DNA of 64,000 bases from Branchinecta lynchi. Taxonomy: Eukaryota; Arthropoda; Branchiopoda; Anostraca; Branchinectidae. Numbering within the stretch: the first letter of the stretch is position 1; each line of letters starts with the position of its first letter. The position numbers were made by a program, and so were the translations under genes. Below the pieces are notes generated by a model. That model did not search any database. It had not been told where the DNA came from and saw only the letters and a list, made by a program, of their open reading frames with translations. Of the stretch, positions 53,355 to 64,000 are shown in pieces. The stretch spans positions 13,229,225 to 13,293,224 of the forward strand of contig JAKZAP010000010.1 in the NCBI GenBank assembly GCA_023053575.1, given 5' to 3'.

Positions 53355-54200
53355 CCGAAGGTTTCGATGGGAAACCCTCAAATTTAACATTTGATCCAGA
53401 CAATCGGGTCTTGTAGATATCCGGTCTTCGCCAGACTCCTTGAACATTTTTACTGTTAAAATTTAGCAATAGATTAAGGCCAATGGCTAATCATCTGAGA
53501 AAATTAGGTTCCGATCTGTGCGTTTACCCCCATAAGTCACATCTATTTTGAAGAAACTATTATCGAAACTTCCTGGCTTACTTCTGCCAAATTTCCTGCT
53601 TCGGCCGAATTCCGGGAGAGCTACTTGTCCAGCAAAAAACTAAAGCTCAAAAACAAGTTCAGTGTATTTCCTTACCCCTATATTGAACATCGAATCAAGT
53701 CAAGATAAGACATTTAAATTATAAGAAATTTTCAGATCTTGATTATTCCGGCAAACTATTTGTCCAACGAGAAACTACTTTCCATATACTGATTCAGCAT
53801 GCCTCTTTACTCCTCACTACTTCATCGGGCCTCTAGTTGACTTCGGATGAAAAAAATTATGTATAACGAATTTTCCGGTTTCAGCCGGATTCCGAGCGAA
53901 CTATATGTCCGGGTAGAAAATGATTGTCATAAACGGATTCAGCATGTCTTCTAACCCCAAAATCGACTATCTCATTAGCTGTTAAAAAATACTTTGTTCG
54001 TCCCTTAATTTGAACCCCCTCCCCGATCCCTAAATGTAGGGCTATAGAGTCCATCTATAAACTCGACCTTTCCCTTGACCCAAAGGATCCTCACACCAAG
54101 TTCCATCAAAATACCTCATTCTCTTCGATAGTTATCGTGCTGACAGACGGACAGACGGGCAACTTTTACGAAACCATAGGTATCCCATTTGGGATCCCAC
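53355..54200 (+). repeat. Family E element
   Basis: The leader GACCGAAGGTTTCGATGGG and TTTGATCCAGACAATCGGGT is followed by tandem units (TTTCAGCCGGATTCCGAGCG; AGCATGTCTTCTAACCCC), GACAGACGGACAGACGGGCA and TTTGGGATCCCA. Confidence 0.75.
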
Positions 54201-55420
54201 GAAAACGATGCGAAACAAAGAAATGATAAAACGACATGTAACTAAAATCCAGACGAACGATGCGGACTGAGCGTCATGCGAATAAATGCAAAATAACGAA
54301 TATTAAAATGTGCGTGTTTAAAAAGTGCATATGTACAAATCTGCGATTATTTTACAGTTCTGTGTTCTCTGTCTATTGACAAATTACAGACTGTTTTTAC
54401 AATTTTTTGCCTGGGACAGTGCAGAAGCTTTCACCCAGAATTTTGCCGAGTAACTTAGTATCTTTCACCCTAGAAATACAGGCCTCTGTTGAAATTCAGC
54501 TTCTTGGCGTCTGAATGAATTTGGGCTGTCGTGCAAGCAGTGCCCACTGTGAATGTTATTACAAGAGCCCTAGCGGAAAAAACACAACTTCCCTTAGACG
54601 AGTCAGAATATTTCAGTATATTCAAGTATCAGATGTAAAATAAGCTGCCTGTTCAGTTAAACTTTAACTGTTTGCAGTTTGCGGTTTTGCAACAGTTTTT
54701 CTTGGGAACGTTTATCGGCTAATCAGTAAAGAATCTGCACAAGTCTCTGCCACAGAGTGAGTGTACACTGGGAAAAGCTCGGAAAAAGAAAAGAAGTAAA
54801 TACTCTATATGACCAAGTCGAAAACACGCCAGTGATTCTCAGGAAGAACGAGAAAACGTAGCACTAACGACTCAAACTCAACCACTCAGTCCTGTGTTAC
54901 CAATCACGGCGATGTTTGGGAGCAGCTGTTGTAGTGCTTCCGGCTCTTCCGCTAGGTACAGGGTGATTTCGCATCGCCAATAACAGTTAGCCATCAAGAG
55001 TATAGCCTACTAAAGCTCGGCTGTTCAACCTTCTCACAGAACACCTAGAAAGCTACATACCATTTGAAAGCTCGTGTCTCCTGTACAATGTTTCTGAAGT
55101 CTGGCCAAATTTCCTATCAGGAAACGAACAAGTTACAAGTTCCGATGTTCCGCCAATAGTAACCGTGGTGAATATTGTTTCTCTTTCCCGGTTGCCATCG
55201 CACTTGGGGACTGGCCGTGCGTTCGTTAAATTTGTTGACGTTCAGGGTTATCTATAGCTCTTAAACACGAAGCCTATTAGCTGCAGATATTGAGATGGTA
55301 CTATCAGGGGTTATTTTTCTTGATTATTCTTTTTTATTTTGTTGTTATTATTTCTTGAACTAGAGGCCAACTAATGCTACTCATGCAAGATGCTAAGAGA
55401 AAAGAACAAATTTGACGGTA
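54201..55420. other. Unassigned 1.2-kb stretch
   Basis: No gene or clear repeat is seen. Stops are dense in all frames. Confidence 0.4.
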
Positions 55421-55424
55421 AAAA

Positions 55425-56945
55425 AAACAAGACCAAAGGTTTCGATGGGATCCCAAAAATTTAGTATTTGATCCAGACCATTAAATAGTTTTACTTTTAA
55501 AGTTTAGAAACAGATCAAGGCTTATAGTGGTGGTTGAAACACCTTCGAAACTTAAAAAAATAATATTTTTTGGGCATTTTCAAAAGACAGTACAAAAACT
55601 GGTAGATCTTAAAAAAACAGGTTCAGATATGGATTCAGTATATGTGTTTACCCCTATAAGTCATACCTATGTTGACGTAACCGATCGAAACTTCCTGCTT
55701 TACTTCTGCCAATTTTCCGGTTTCGGCGGGATTTCGGAACTACTTGTCCGGCTTCACACGATACTTACTTTTAACAAATTTTTCGGTTTTAGCCGGATTC
55801 CTGGCGAACTATATGTCCAGGTAAAGAATGTTTGTCATACGCCAGCAACATCGGCCGGCGAAACACTAGGCTAAATTTACTTCAAACGGGAAAAAAGCTA
55901 CTGAAGTCCCCGTCTCATGCCCATTCATAGGAACGATTCCTCAATTTTTTTGTGCCATGTTTTACCAAACATTTTAACGCTCTTTAAAAGTTGCTGTCGT
56001 ATATTTCTTTTCATTCCGTTTCTTTATTTTTGTTGTGACGTAAATAGTTTGACCATTGCATCCTTTTATCTCAATCACATTTGTTTAAATTGTAGAATAG
56101 TAGTGACACTTATGATGAATATTTTTGTTCGCGTCCGTATTTTCATGACATGTATTTTAAACTGTGAATTGAATAATAGTAGTGACACTTATGACGAATT
56201 ATTTTTGTACTTGTCATTGTAATTCGCGTTCGTATTCTGATGAATTGTATTTTAAGCCGTGAATTGTATATATAAATCATAGGTTACCATTGTAAATATA
56301 TCCCTTGGTTGATCTTTTTATTTGTAATGACATGTCCAGCACTATTTTTGTGTGTAAAAGATATCTACCGAATTGTAATTGTAATACACAGATTCAGCGT
56401 CTCTTCTTACCCCTAAATTGGACATCTGATCAACTACAAATCCGACTTTTGCTTTTGGCCGGATTCCGGGCGAACTAGTAGAAAATGATTTTCACATGAG
56501 TGATCAGTATGTTTTCTTACCCCTAAATCGAACATATGATCAGCTTCAAATAAAATCTTTGATTTTAACAAAGTTTCCGGTTTTTGCCGGATTCCGCGCG
56601 AACTAGTTGTCCAGCAAAAATATGGTTTTCATATCCCTGTTCAGCATGTTATCTTACCCCTTACTCGACTGTCTCATTAGCTGCTTAAAAACATTTTGCT
56701 TGCCCCTTACGTTGAACCCCCTCACCCCTAAATGTAGACCTAAAGAGCCCATCTACGAACTCGACCTTTCCCTTGATACAAAGAATCTTCGCACCGATTC
56801 TCATCAAAATATCTCATTCTCTTCAAGAGTTATCGTGCTCACAGACGGAGAGACAGACGGACAACTTTTGCGATATCATAGGTTACAAGTTACAAGTTCC
56901 GATGATCTGCCAATAGTCCAAAAATAGCACAATGATCCCAAAAAT
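55425..56945 (+). repeat. Family E element with an internal insertion
   Basis: The leader AAGACCAAAGGTTTCGATGG, E units at 55690-55840 and 56385-56640, then the tail at 56640-56880 with ACAGACGGAGAGACAGACGG. Its 3' end is altered: ATAGGTTACAAGTTACAAG replaces the usual phrase, and ATGATCCCAAAAA ends it. Confidence 0.7.
55841..56387 (+). mobile_element. ~550-bp insertion with AATTGT-type tail
   Basis: The E unit reads TGTCATAC, then this segment, then ATACACAGATTCAGCG, so ATAC is the likely short TSD. The segment ends CGAATTGTAATTGTAATAC, a retroposon-like tail. It has a ~77-bp internal duplication (AATAGTAGTGACACTTATGA at 56095 and 56175). No coding frame is recognised. Confidence 0.55.
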
Positions 56946-58099
56946 CATCCGCAATCACTCAAATCGTGTTTAGCTTTAAATCTGTTAAACGTAAACGTAC
57001 AATCGCGAATTGGTCAGTACCCACCGGGACTAACGCTTCTCTGAAAATTGGTTGGAGTTAAAGCTGGTGCTGTGATTTCATTCTGGACACGGCTGCTCTT
57101 TTTGCTGTTCGATTGGGTCGTCAGAAGAGTACAGATTCTTATGCATTTTGGTTTTGAAGTCACTTGTCTCTTCTTCTTCTTTCCAGCTAAGATGGATACT
57201 TGTCGGCGGCATGTACATACTTGATTCTTGTTGCATGCACATACTTAATACTTGTTACTTGTCGGCGGCATATATGTGACTTTTGGTTTTCTGCCTTCGT
57301 TCGCCGAGTACTCTTAGGGTTTTAAGAAATTTGATCGATTCAATGATTTGCAACTGACACGATCCCAGATAGTCGAGTGTATAATGTCAATAATATAGAT
57401 GGCACTTTACACAAGGGACTTGTACCGTGACCAACAGGAGGCCTGGGCTCAAATCCCGGCTGAGGAGCATTTTTGTCTATCAGTTCACTACTTATAAAAT
57501 ATAATGTCAAGTTTATAAAATGCGAAAGTATTGGATCCAGGTAGTATCGGAAAAAAAGAATGTGACTGAGTAATTGAAGTATTTTGAAATCAGGTTGAAA
57601 TTTGTTCACGTTATCTCACATAAACAACTTCGTAATGGGACTTCCGAATTTCATTCATAATCAACGACTTCGTCTGAGAGTACTTTACTGTAGAGGTACT
57701 TTCTTATTGCGACATGGCAGAGAGGTTTGGAATACGTTGCCAAACCATGTAAAAAGGCTAATGTTCGTTCCGTAGAAATGCGAAAAAATTTCTCATTTAT
57801 CTTACCATTCCTATATCGTTTTGTTTACGGTCTCTAATGTTTTAGATTGTGTCGCGGCTGACGCAGAAGTGATTTTTCTTTTCTCTCGGAAATGGCCGTT
57901 CGAGCCCGTGGCATGTTGGCGGTCTTATTTTATAAAAAAACAAAACTTGCCATCCACTAGAAGTTCCAGTACAAAGTAGCTAGTGCTTGTTTATTACACA
58001 GAAGAAATAAGTCGACAAAACGCAAAAGAACTGTCCGACTCTGTCGATACCTCCTAGAACGTAGCATGGAGGTAATTCCTTCCAAAGCAACTAGTGGTA
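56946..58099. other. Unassigned stretch with a SINE-like tRNA patch
   Basis: The only structure is at 57390-57480, described next. A short repeat TACTTGTCGGCGGCAT occurs twice (57200 and 57257). Confidence 0.4.
57390..57485 (+). other. tRNA-like SINE relic
   Basis: GGGCTCAAATCCCGGCTGAG (57445-57464) resembles a B-box with T-arm pairing (GGG...CCC). On the minus strand it reads PQPGFEPRPP, a translated signature often made by such retroposons. The A-box part is not clear. Confidence 0.35.
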
Positions 58100-58107
58100 C
58101 TGAGAGG

Positions 58108-58308
58108 CAAGGCCGTATCCAGGGGGGGGGGGGGGGTAGAGGGTGACCCCCCCCCCCCTCCCCGGAACATACAAAATAATCATTTTTATCTGGTTTTCTC
58201 TCTGATCTATGTGTTTTTAGTACTTTTTTGTCCGACCAGCAGGCAGAAAAAAAAACCGAAAGGCCCCCCCCCCCCCCCCCCCGACATAAATTCGTGGATA
58301 CGGGCCTG
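58108..58308 (+). mobile_element. 201-bp hAT-type MITE with perfect 8-bp TSD and G/C homopolymers
   Basis: CTGAGAGG is duplicated at 58100-58107 and 58309-58316. The termini CAAGGCCGTATCCAGG and GTGGATACGGGCCTG are inverted. A G-run follows the left end and C-runs of 12 or more occur at about 58147-58158 and 58264-58282. It is AT-rich in the middle and has no ORF of its own. Confidence 0.9.
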
Positions 58309-58439
58309 CTGAGAGGTAATGGTCCTCCTCCCCCGGAGAGAATGAGGGAGTTGGACCGAAGTTCTTATTTAAAATAGTTTGAGTTTCTTATTTCAGAAAA
58401 TAGGTTAGATTTTTTAATTTTTATGTGGTGTTTTATTTA

Positions 58440-58655
58440 CCGATAGGTTATATATTATTATTAGTGTAAGTGGTTAGGGGTTGGGGTTGTAGGGCGGGGG
58501 GGGGGGGGGGTAAAGAAAGATAGGAAAGTCTGAGATGAGAAATCTGTGTTATCGCTAGTCAAAATGGAATACAAGTTGTGCACTCCCGCAGAGGACATGG
58601 TTGTGTTTTTCATGGGAGCGCCGCGAAATTCATGAACTGAATTGAATTGAAGAAG
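58440..58655 (+). mobile_element. Retroposon 3' end with (TTGAA)n tail, copy B
   Basis: GTTAGGGGTTGGGGTTG, a G-run (58495-58509), GTAAAGAAAGATAGG, GTTGTGCACTCCCGCAGAGG and GGGAGCG are followed by TGAATTGAATTGAAG. It is the plus-oriented relative of 16838-17056. Confidence 0.6.
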
Positions 58656-58889
58656 ATTCCGTCCATGACTTTAGGCACTTTCCCGGCATCCGTGCGGAAA
58701 AGCTGAGATTTGTTTCAACTGCCTGCCGGAATTTCGAGAAAATAGAGATAATCCTCCAAGGAAATCTGATTGTTTTTCGAACCACAAGCCTACAGAAAAG
58801 TAAACCAGCATTGTCGATTGCAAAAATAGTTATATTGCGCCATACAGAGTAAGTCAAATGTACAAGGTATTCAAATACATGGGAGTAAA

Positions 58890-61800
58890 CTAGAAGAAAC
58901 CGCCGTTGTTGTATTGAGATACTGAAGAAAATGGGGTCTGGTAACCAAACGACAATCCATAGGGTGATGTCATACCATACCCTCCTTGAATTGGGTAGGC
59001 TCCATATCCTCCCATGCGGCCTCCCATCATTCCCATGGCACCACCGTACATTCCCATGTTGCCACCGGCCATGCCCATGTTTCCACCGGCCATGCCCATG
59101 TTTCCACCGGCCATGCCCATAGCACCGTATGGGTTCATGCCCATACCAGCACCAGCACCGTACATTCCGTTCCCGTACATGCCACCTGGAAAAAATGTAA
59201 CATTAGCTGCGTTTCTTTTTCTAAGGAGTACTCGCAGTGGTCTCGGTTCTTCTATAAGACATTTCTGCATTAATCGGTGACTGCCGCGGTGAACTGAGGT
59301 GAACTGAGTGACTTACGGCATATTCTCGCCGTTACCCGGGGACTCTTCGGGGAATCCTTGGGAACGGCGAGAATAGAGGGAGTCACTCCACGCGGACTCC
59401 GCGTCCGGAAAACAACGAAAACACGGGGAATGCTTCCAAAATGTTTTGTCTTCCAAAACTAAATATGAAGTTGACGAAATTAGTCTGGATCCACTTTATT
59501 TTTGGATTTGTTTATTTTGATTGTTTTTAATTAATTTTACTGCACCTATACCAGCAAAAATTGATTCCCCTCTGAATCTGAAAGGGAGTCCTTTTTGATG
59601 ATGGTGATGATAATCGGAGCATTCCCCTTTCGTGGGGACTCGCGAGAATGCGAGGAGTGAGTCCCCGGGACGAACGAAAACGCGGGGCTCCTCAAGTCGA
59701 GTCCTCGGGGAACGGCGAGAATACGCCTTTAAAGTCCGGCTGATCTGTCAGAAATGAAGGAATACACTTGGAAAAGAAAACTTACCCATCATATATGGGT
59801 TCATTCCCATGCCACCAGGACCCATCCTTCCACCGAACATTGGGTTGACGTTGCCAGCGGCTGCGGCTGCAACGGCGGCTGGGGCCGTTGGTGGCACAGA
59901 GGCAAGAGCTGCTACTTGTGCATCCCCGGATGTCGTGGCTGAACCCGGGACGTATGGTGTATAATCAACCTGCAAGAAACCGTAAAATAAGCACTGTTCC
60001 ATACATGGCTCATGGGAAATTTTATTTATTTATTCATTTATGACCCGCTTTTTGATGTGTACTGGACTTCGTTATCCTGTAAGGTCGCACACAAACACAC
60101 TGAAATTATTAGTTGCGATATTAAACTGTTTTTCTTTCATAATTGGAGTAAATCTTATAATCTATCAGAAGCCACTTTAAAGCACAATGGACACTTCTAA
60201 AGCTTTACTTTGTATAAAATGCTTCACAAATAAACATTTCCGACTTCCTTTGGGAAGCTACTTAGAGTCGGCCGTTTTCTTGTTATCCCTTGACTTTACC
60301 TCTCTGGCATTTTGGCGATCCAAATCTCAGGAGCTGAGATATCGTGGCAGGAAATTCAAAAACTCCCAGCAATGCTTGATATAAAAGGATATATTTGAGA
60401 TGTCACCAAAGTCAAGCCGCAGATGCAGTTTACATGATTGTTCTAGTGTTTCATGAGAAGTTCCATGGCTTAAAGTGCCGATTAAAAGTTTTTCATTGTC
60501 GAATAGTATTGTGAAGCTTGATTAGCTTGCTTTATAAAATGTACCAGAATATGCAATAAGCTTATAAAAAATAACATAGCTACAAAAATCATTCAAAAAC
60601 AAATAACCTATTCAAATCTGAATTATACAAGCTCATTTATGCATAAAATAAAGATCTACTAAGTATTATAAGAAATATCACTTTTGTCTTTGTCCAAGCT
60701 AGTAAATTGAGAATGTACTGGCCCAAAAAATTACGCTTTGAAATATCACAGAGAGGAAACTGTTGAAAAAGCTGCTGATTCAGGGGTTAAGCATTGCTCC
60801 TAAGTTGTTACAGAGTGGGATCGGGGTAGTTTGATGTGCCCATTGAACTTTAAGCAAGACGTGTCTCCTCCTTCGAAAGGGGTCTGGATGAAAACCGGGT
60901 CACACAACCAGGGAAGTCGGACTAAAACGCCACCGAATCAGCAGTTATATAGGATGAAGTTAAAGAGGATGGAATCCTTATTTCGATTGCAAGTGCAATT
61001 TAAAGGACACTTCGAACTCTTTACTGTTTCTGTTTCAGTATTCCAAGACTTTCGAATACTTTAAAACCATGTTCTGCTTTTAACAAGTTGCCCAGGACTT
61101 AGGCTGTGTTTAGCCTTTTCTCAGGCCCATTGCCTTGTAGCAAAAACTCGGCAAAAGTCTGTTAACTGCTTTTACGCGTTGATTGCATAATATGCGAGCA
61201 CTCGTCAGGAGCATATTCACCTGAAAAAAGGCGAATCGTGGCAAGTGCAAAGATTAGTGAAGTGTCGTTATCGGCTTTAGAGTGTAACATGTGAAATTTG
61301 GGATCTCCAATTTTGAGAATTAATGAATGCAGTTACGAAAGTAGTTGCTTTCGAATTATAGGTACGGCGGGTTCTTTAAGGTAATACAGCCATGTTACTG
61401 CAAAATGCTGCTCAGAGCGTCATGTGGGGGTTTGCTTGTTTGAAAAGTACGGTCGAAACGACTCAACCTTGAGATGAGATGAGAATAAAAGTTGGGTGTT
61501 TTAATTTTTTTCAATGGCGTTAATTAAGTAGTCAATGAGTGGAAAAGGAGAAGTTTTCGCTGGGTGTCTGCTTTTCAATCAGTAATACCAACAACTGTTT
61601 GAAATAAGCTACGCGGGTGCATAAAACAAATTGTTCAAGGCAGAAGCATGCCTGGACTCCAACAAATGGCGTAACATATATAAAAGAAGTGTATTTATGA
61701 TATGCGCTTTACAAACGAGAACGAATGAAGAAAGAGCTGTTGTCATCGGAATTCTCCTGCTTAGTCAATAACAGCAACAACTGTTTCGAAGAAGTTTTGA

Positions 61801-62615
61801 ACGCAGGAATAACAAAAGACGAGGCAGAAGCCTTACGAATACTATTTGCGCTGAGCTTGACGGCAAAAAACGATTTAATTATCTTGCTCAGGCATGATCC
61901 TTGGAACGAAAAAAAAAGAGGATAAAGACTATGGCAGGCCTGAACGTCGGAAGACTCCCATTAGTTGAGTTTTTGCAGATGCCATGGTATCTGATACCAC
62001 GGTCTAAAGTCGTTTTCACAGTTACCGCGGTATCTGATACCAAGGTAAAAAGGCGTCATTGCAGTTATCGTGGTATCTGGCCAGTTATCGTAGTATCTGA
62101 TATTCAGATACCACGGTCCGACCGTCGTAACTGATCGTGGTATCTCAAAAGTCATCTGACTTTGATCAAATTGTCAAATTGGAGGGAAAGAACTTTGACA
62201 CTTACTGATGTAACTGGACATCAGTTTTTGAGTTCGAAAAGTGCAATTTCGGCAATATTCATTTTTTGCAGAGCAGCCGTGTATCAGATACCACGGTAAC
62301 TGCAAAATTGACTAATTGCAGGTCCAGTTACCGTAGTATCAGATACCATAGTATCTGCAAAAATGCACTTATTACCTTTGCTCTGTATCCTGCGGCGTCC
62401 GCAACGTAGGTGACGGTCTGCAATCTGCCATCGGGTAATGCCACCTTGTACTGTCCTGTCTTCGCTGCTCCGATCTGATTCTGAGTGTGACTGTGTTCAT
62501 TGCCTGCGTGGTCATTAACGGCGTAGCTGAAGCCATTGGTTGGTATTGGCGCCATTCCTGGCATGGCCATCTGGCCAGATGCCACTGAGATGGCGGCGAC
62601 CACCAAAAAACATTC
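58890..62615 (-). CDS. RR-type (chitin_bind_4) cuticle protein with Gly-Met-rich tail, exon 1 missing
   Basis: Structural protein of the arthropod cuticle; the RR domain binds chitin. Exons: 62615-62376 (acceptor TCTAG, donor AAG|GTAATA), 59969-59786 (TTGCAG; GATGG|GTAAGT) and 59185-58890 (TTCCAG; stop TAG). The phases match (0, then 1), giving 239 residues. The first exon here encodes a hydrophobic FLVVAAISVASG stretch (signal peptide end), then the RR domain: NGFSYAVNDHAGNEH, GQYKVALPDGRLQTV and TYVADAAGYRAKV. The second encodes VDYTPYVPGS and an Ala-rich PAAVAAAAAGN linker. The last encodes MYG/GNMGMAG repeats with three 7-residue copies of GGNMGMA, then a Tyr-rich end (YNNGGFF). The initiator exon, usually very short, was not found upstream to the window end. 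The Met-rich tail is unusual. Confidence 0.9.
60003..61969. other. Most of the large cuticle-gene intron
   Basis: AT-rich intron sequence without recognisable transposon ends. It contains the small plus-strand frame listed next. Confidence 0.6.
61725..61925 (+). CDS. Small open frame of unknown status inside the cuticle-gene intron
   Basis: Sixty-six codons from ATG to TGA: MKKELLSSEFSCLVNNSNNC, then FEEVLNAGITKDEAEALRIL and LTAKNDLIILLRHDPW, with a basic end. The composition is protein-like (helical Glu/Leu/Ala pattern, one Trp) and better than most chance frames here. No family is recognised, no promoter or splice sites are evident, and a frame of this length can arise by chance. Confidence 0.2.
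   Translation: MKKELLSSEFSCLVNNSNNCFEEVLNAGITKDEAEALRILFALSLTAKNDLIILLRHDPWNEKKRG
61970..62362. repeat. Cluster of GGTATCTGATACC palindromes next to a splice donor
   Basis: GGTATCTGATACCACGG, GGTATCTGATACCAAGG, GTATCTGATATTCAGATACC, GTATCAGATACCACGGTAAC and GTATCAGATACCATAG recur, joined by CAGTTACCG/CGGTAACTG. Each is self-complementary and each can also pair with the others. The cluster ends about 15 bp from the donor at 62375, inside the intron. Confidence 0.8.
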
Positions 62616-62659
62616 CTAGAACGGAGAACAAATCAGGCCAATCTTCAACCATTGCCTGA

Positions 62660-63175
62660 TGTTTCCTAGACCTGAGGCGTTTTTCCGTGCTCCTACAAAC
62701 AGTTTGTGGGTCGACTGTGGCTCTAAAAGAGTGTTTCCGCGGTCTTTCGTGCGGCCCACAAGTGTGTTTCCGCGACCAGCAGGGTTTTTGTGGCTTGCTT
62801 TGTGGCTCAAATTCGACAAACAACTAGCGGGGCGATTGTCGATTGTGTGGCTCGATTCTGGCGGGAAATTCAAATTAAGCAGCAATGTAGTGTCTAAACA
62901 ATAAAATTAACTACTTTTTAAAGCATATAGACTTCAAACTGAGGATGCTTTTTGTACAGAATGGTAAGGAAATAAGCCAGGAGTTCCCATTACTGAGATA
63001 TTACGTGAAGTTTATTTTTATTTTCAGATATTCGAAATTACTGCACAAAAATAGACAAAAAGGCGTTTCCGCGAGTTTCAACTTGTGGCTCGACTATGTG
63101 GCACACAATCGTGTTTCCGCGACAAACACTCAGAAGTGTGTGGCCCACAACTCTGTCGCGGAAAAATGCCTCTAG
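62660..63175. repeat. Dispersed GTGTTTCCGCG motif cluster
   Basis: GTGTTTCCGCGGTC, GTGTTTCCGCGACC, GCGTTTCCGCGAG, GTGTTTCCGCGACA and the inverted TCGCGGAAAAATGCC recur, with GTGGCTC and CGGCCCACAAGTGTG phrases between. It lies upstream of the known cuticle exons on their strand. It is probably a repeat rather than a promoter. Confidence 0.55.
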
Positions 63176-64000
63176 AGTATAGGATATAACTTCAACCAGT
63201 CTGGTTGGCCACCTCGGACCAGACCACGGTAGCGATAAACACTGTTCAAACTGGTGCAAAATCTGCACCAGGGATTTTCTACGTCATTGTTCGTTTTCTA
63301 ATCTAGAGCAATTCAAGCAAGCGGCGGTTTGCTCAGAGCTACAGAAGAGAAAGTGTGATATGTTTTGATTTACATGTTTTGATCACGGCCTGCTTGCAGT
63401 ATAAGCTGACTAGTCTGGCTTTTAGGCAGCTTACTACACCAATTTGAATATTGCTTTACCCATATGATGCAATGCAATGAGAGGATTATCGCTCAGATAC
63501 CCGAATAAAGTTTGAATTTTCCAACAAATACCTTCTAGCGGATCCAGTACGATTGGAAACGTTACGTCAAATTGATGTCTGAAACTCTCCTTAAGAGCTA
63601 GCTTTTAGCGCATTACAGTTATTGCAATTTATTATTGATTAGTATCATTAGTTTCCAATAGGTTGCTTTTATTCAACTCATTTCAAAATTTTTATTTCCC
63701 ATATCCAGTAAAATATAATTTAATAGATACATTCACTAATCGTTTAGGCTGACTTGGGCAAAGTAGTGATTTTATTTGGATTTGCTACTAATCATCTAGG
63801 CTGTACTTGACCAGTTCTTGAGTTTTCAGTCTTGCTTGGGGATGAGGTTAACGTATTAAATCAGGAGTAACTTTTCAAATCGTAGTGTAAGTAGCGCTAA
63901 ATTAGAAAATAGCGAAATTCGATTTTGAGTGCATGAAGTCACATTGACAGACTTGTTTTTACCCAACAGATGGAACACAGAGCGCTGCATCACATTCGTG
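63176..64000. other. Unassigned end of window
   Basis: An ACCAGTCTGGTTGG near-palindrome is at 63196-63209. I looked here on the minus strand for the missing first cuticle exon (a short ATG exon with a phase-0 donor) and found none. Confidence 0.45.

Noticed and set aside
62616..62885. Minus-strand frame upstream of the RR exon as the missing first exon
   Set aside because: It is built from GTGTTTCCGCG repeat motifs, and the RR exon is preceded by a proper TCTAG acceptor in a different frame.

Overview
This window is eukaryotic nuclear DNA, most likely from an arthropod and probably a crustacean. The evidence is one clear RR-type (chitin_bind_4) cuticle protein gene with spliceosomal introns, a four-pass membrane protein gene like TMEM179, long non-coding stretches, and very high repeat content. 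The species cannot be named from the sequence. There is no bacterial gene organisation, CRISPR array or rRNA.

Host genes are sparse. (1) 22611-23267 (+) is an intact single-exon four-TM protein of 218 residues, with a polyadenylation signal about 255 bp downstream. (2) 35989-37373 (-) holds two phase-matched coding exons of an unidentified protein that starts MGCTASK, a myristoylation/palmitoylation type of N-terminus. (3) 58890-62615 (-) is a three-exon cuticle protein: the end of a signal peptide and an RR domain, then an Ala/Pro/Gly linker, then a Gly-Met-rich tail. Its first exon was not found.

Everything else is mobile or repetitive DNA in nested layers. Two substrate repeats fill much of the window: family E (about 130-bp tandem units ending in a GACGGACA-rich tail and GGGATCCCAAAAA) and family F (G-run-rich tandem units). 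Several later insertions can be timed because they interrupt another repeat and carry target-site duplications (TSDs): a hAT transposon with a decayed transposase (39322-41038, TSD CAGATGCT); hAT-type MITEs with G/C homopolymers at their ends (9182-9570, 16273-16614, 50969-51226, 58108-58308); a 5'-truncated LINE (25742-26049); a tRNA-derived SINE (10092-10389, 12-bp TSD); and two oppositely oriented Helentron-like elements (976-4788 and 32131-34792), the second inside a MITE.

Two structures stand out. At 49719-49983 a 265-bp insertion with a ~16-bp TSD contains a perfect 93-bp inverted repeat, each arm encoding a complete hammerhead ribozyme core, so both strands carry a ribozyme. At 42934-48506 a 5.6-kb element has AGT...ACT ends, a 6-bp TSD and kilobase-scale inverted arms built of tandem repeats. 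Its ends look like a Polinton/Maverick, but no Polinton gene is visible.

The boundaries of the tandem families are approximate, and all family assignments are by eye from motifs.
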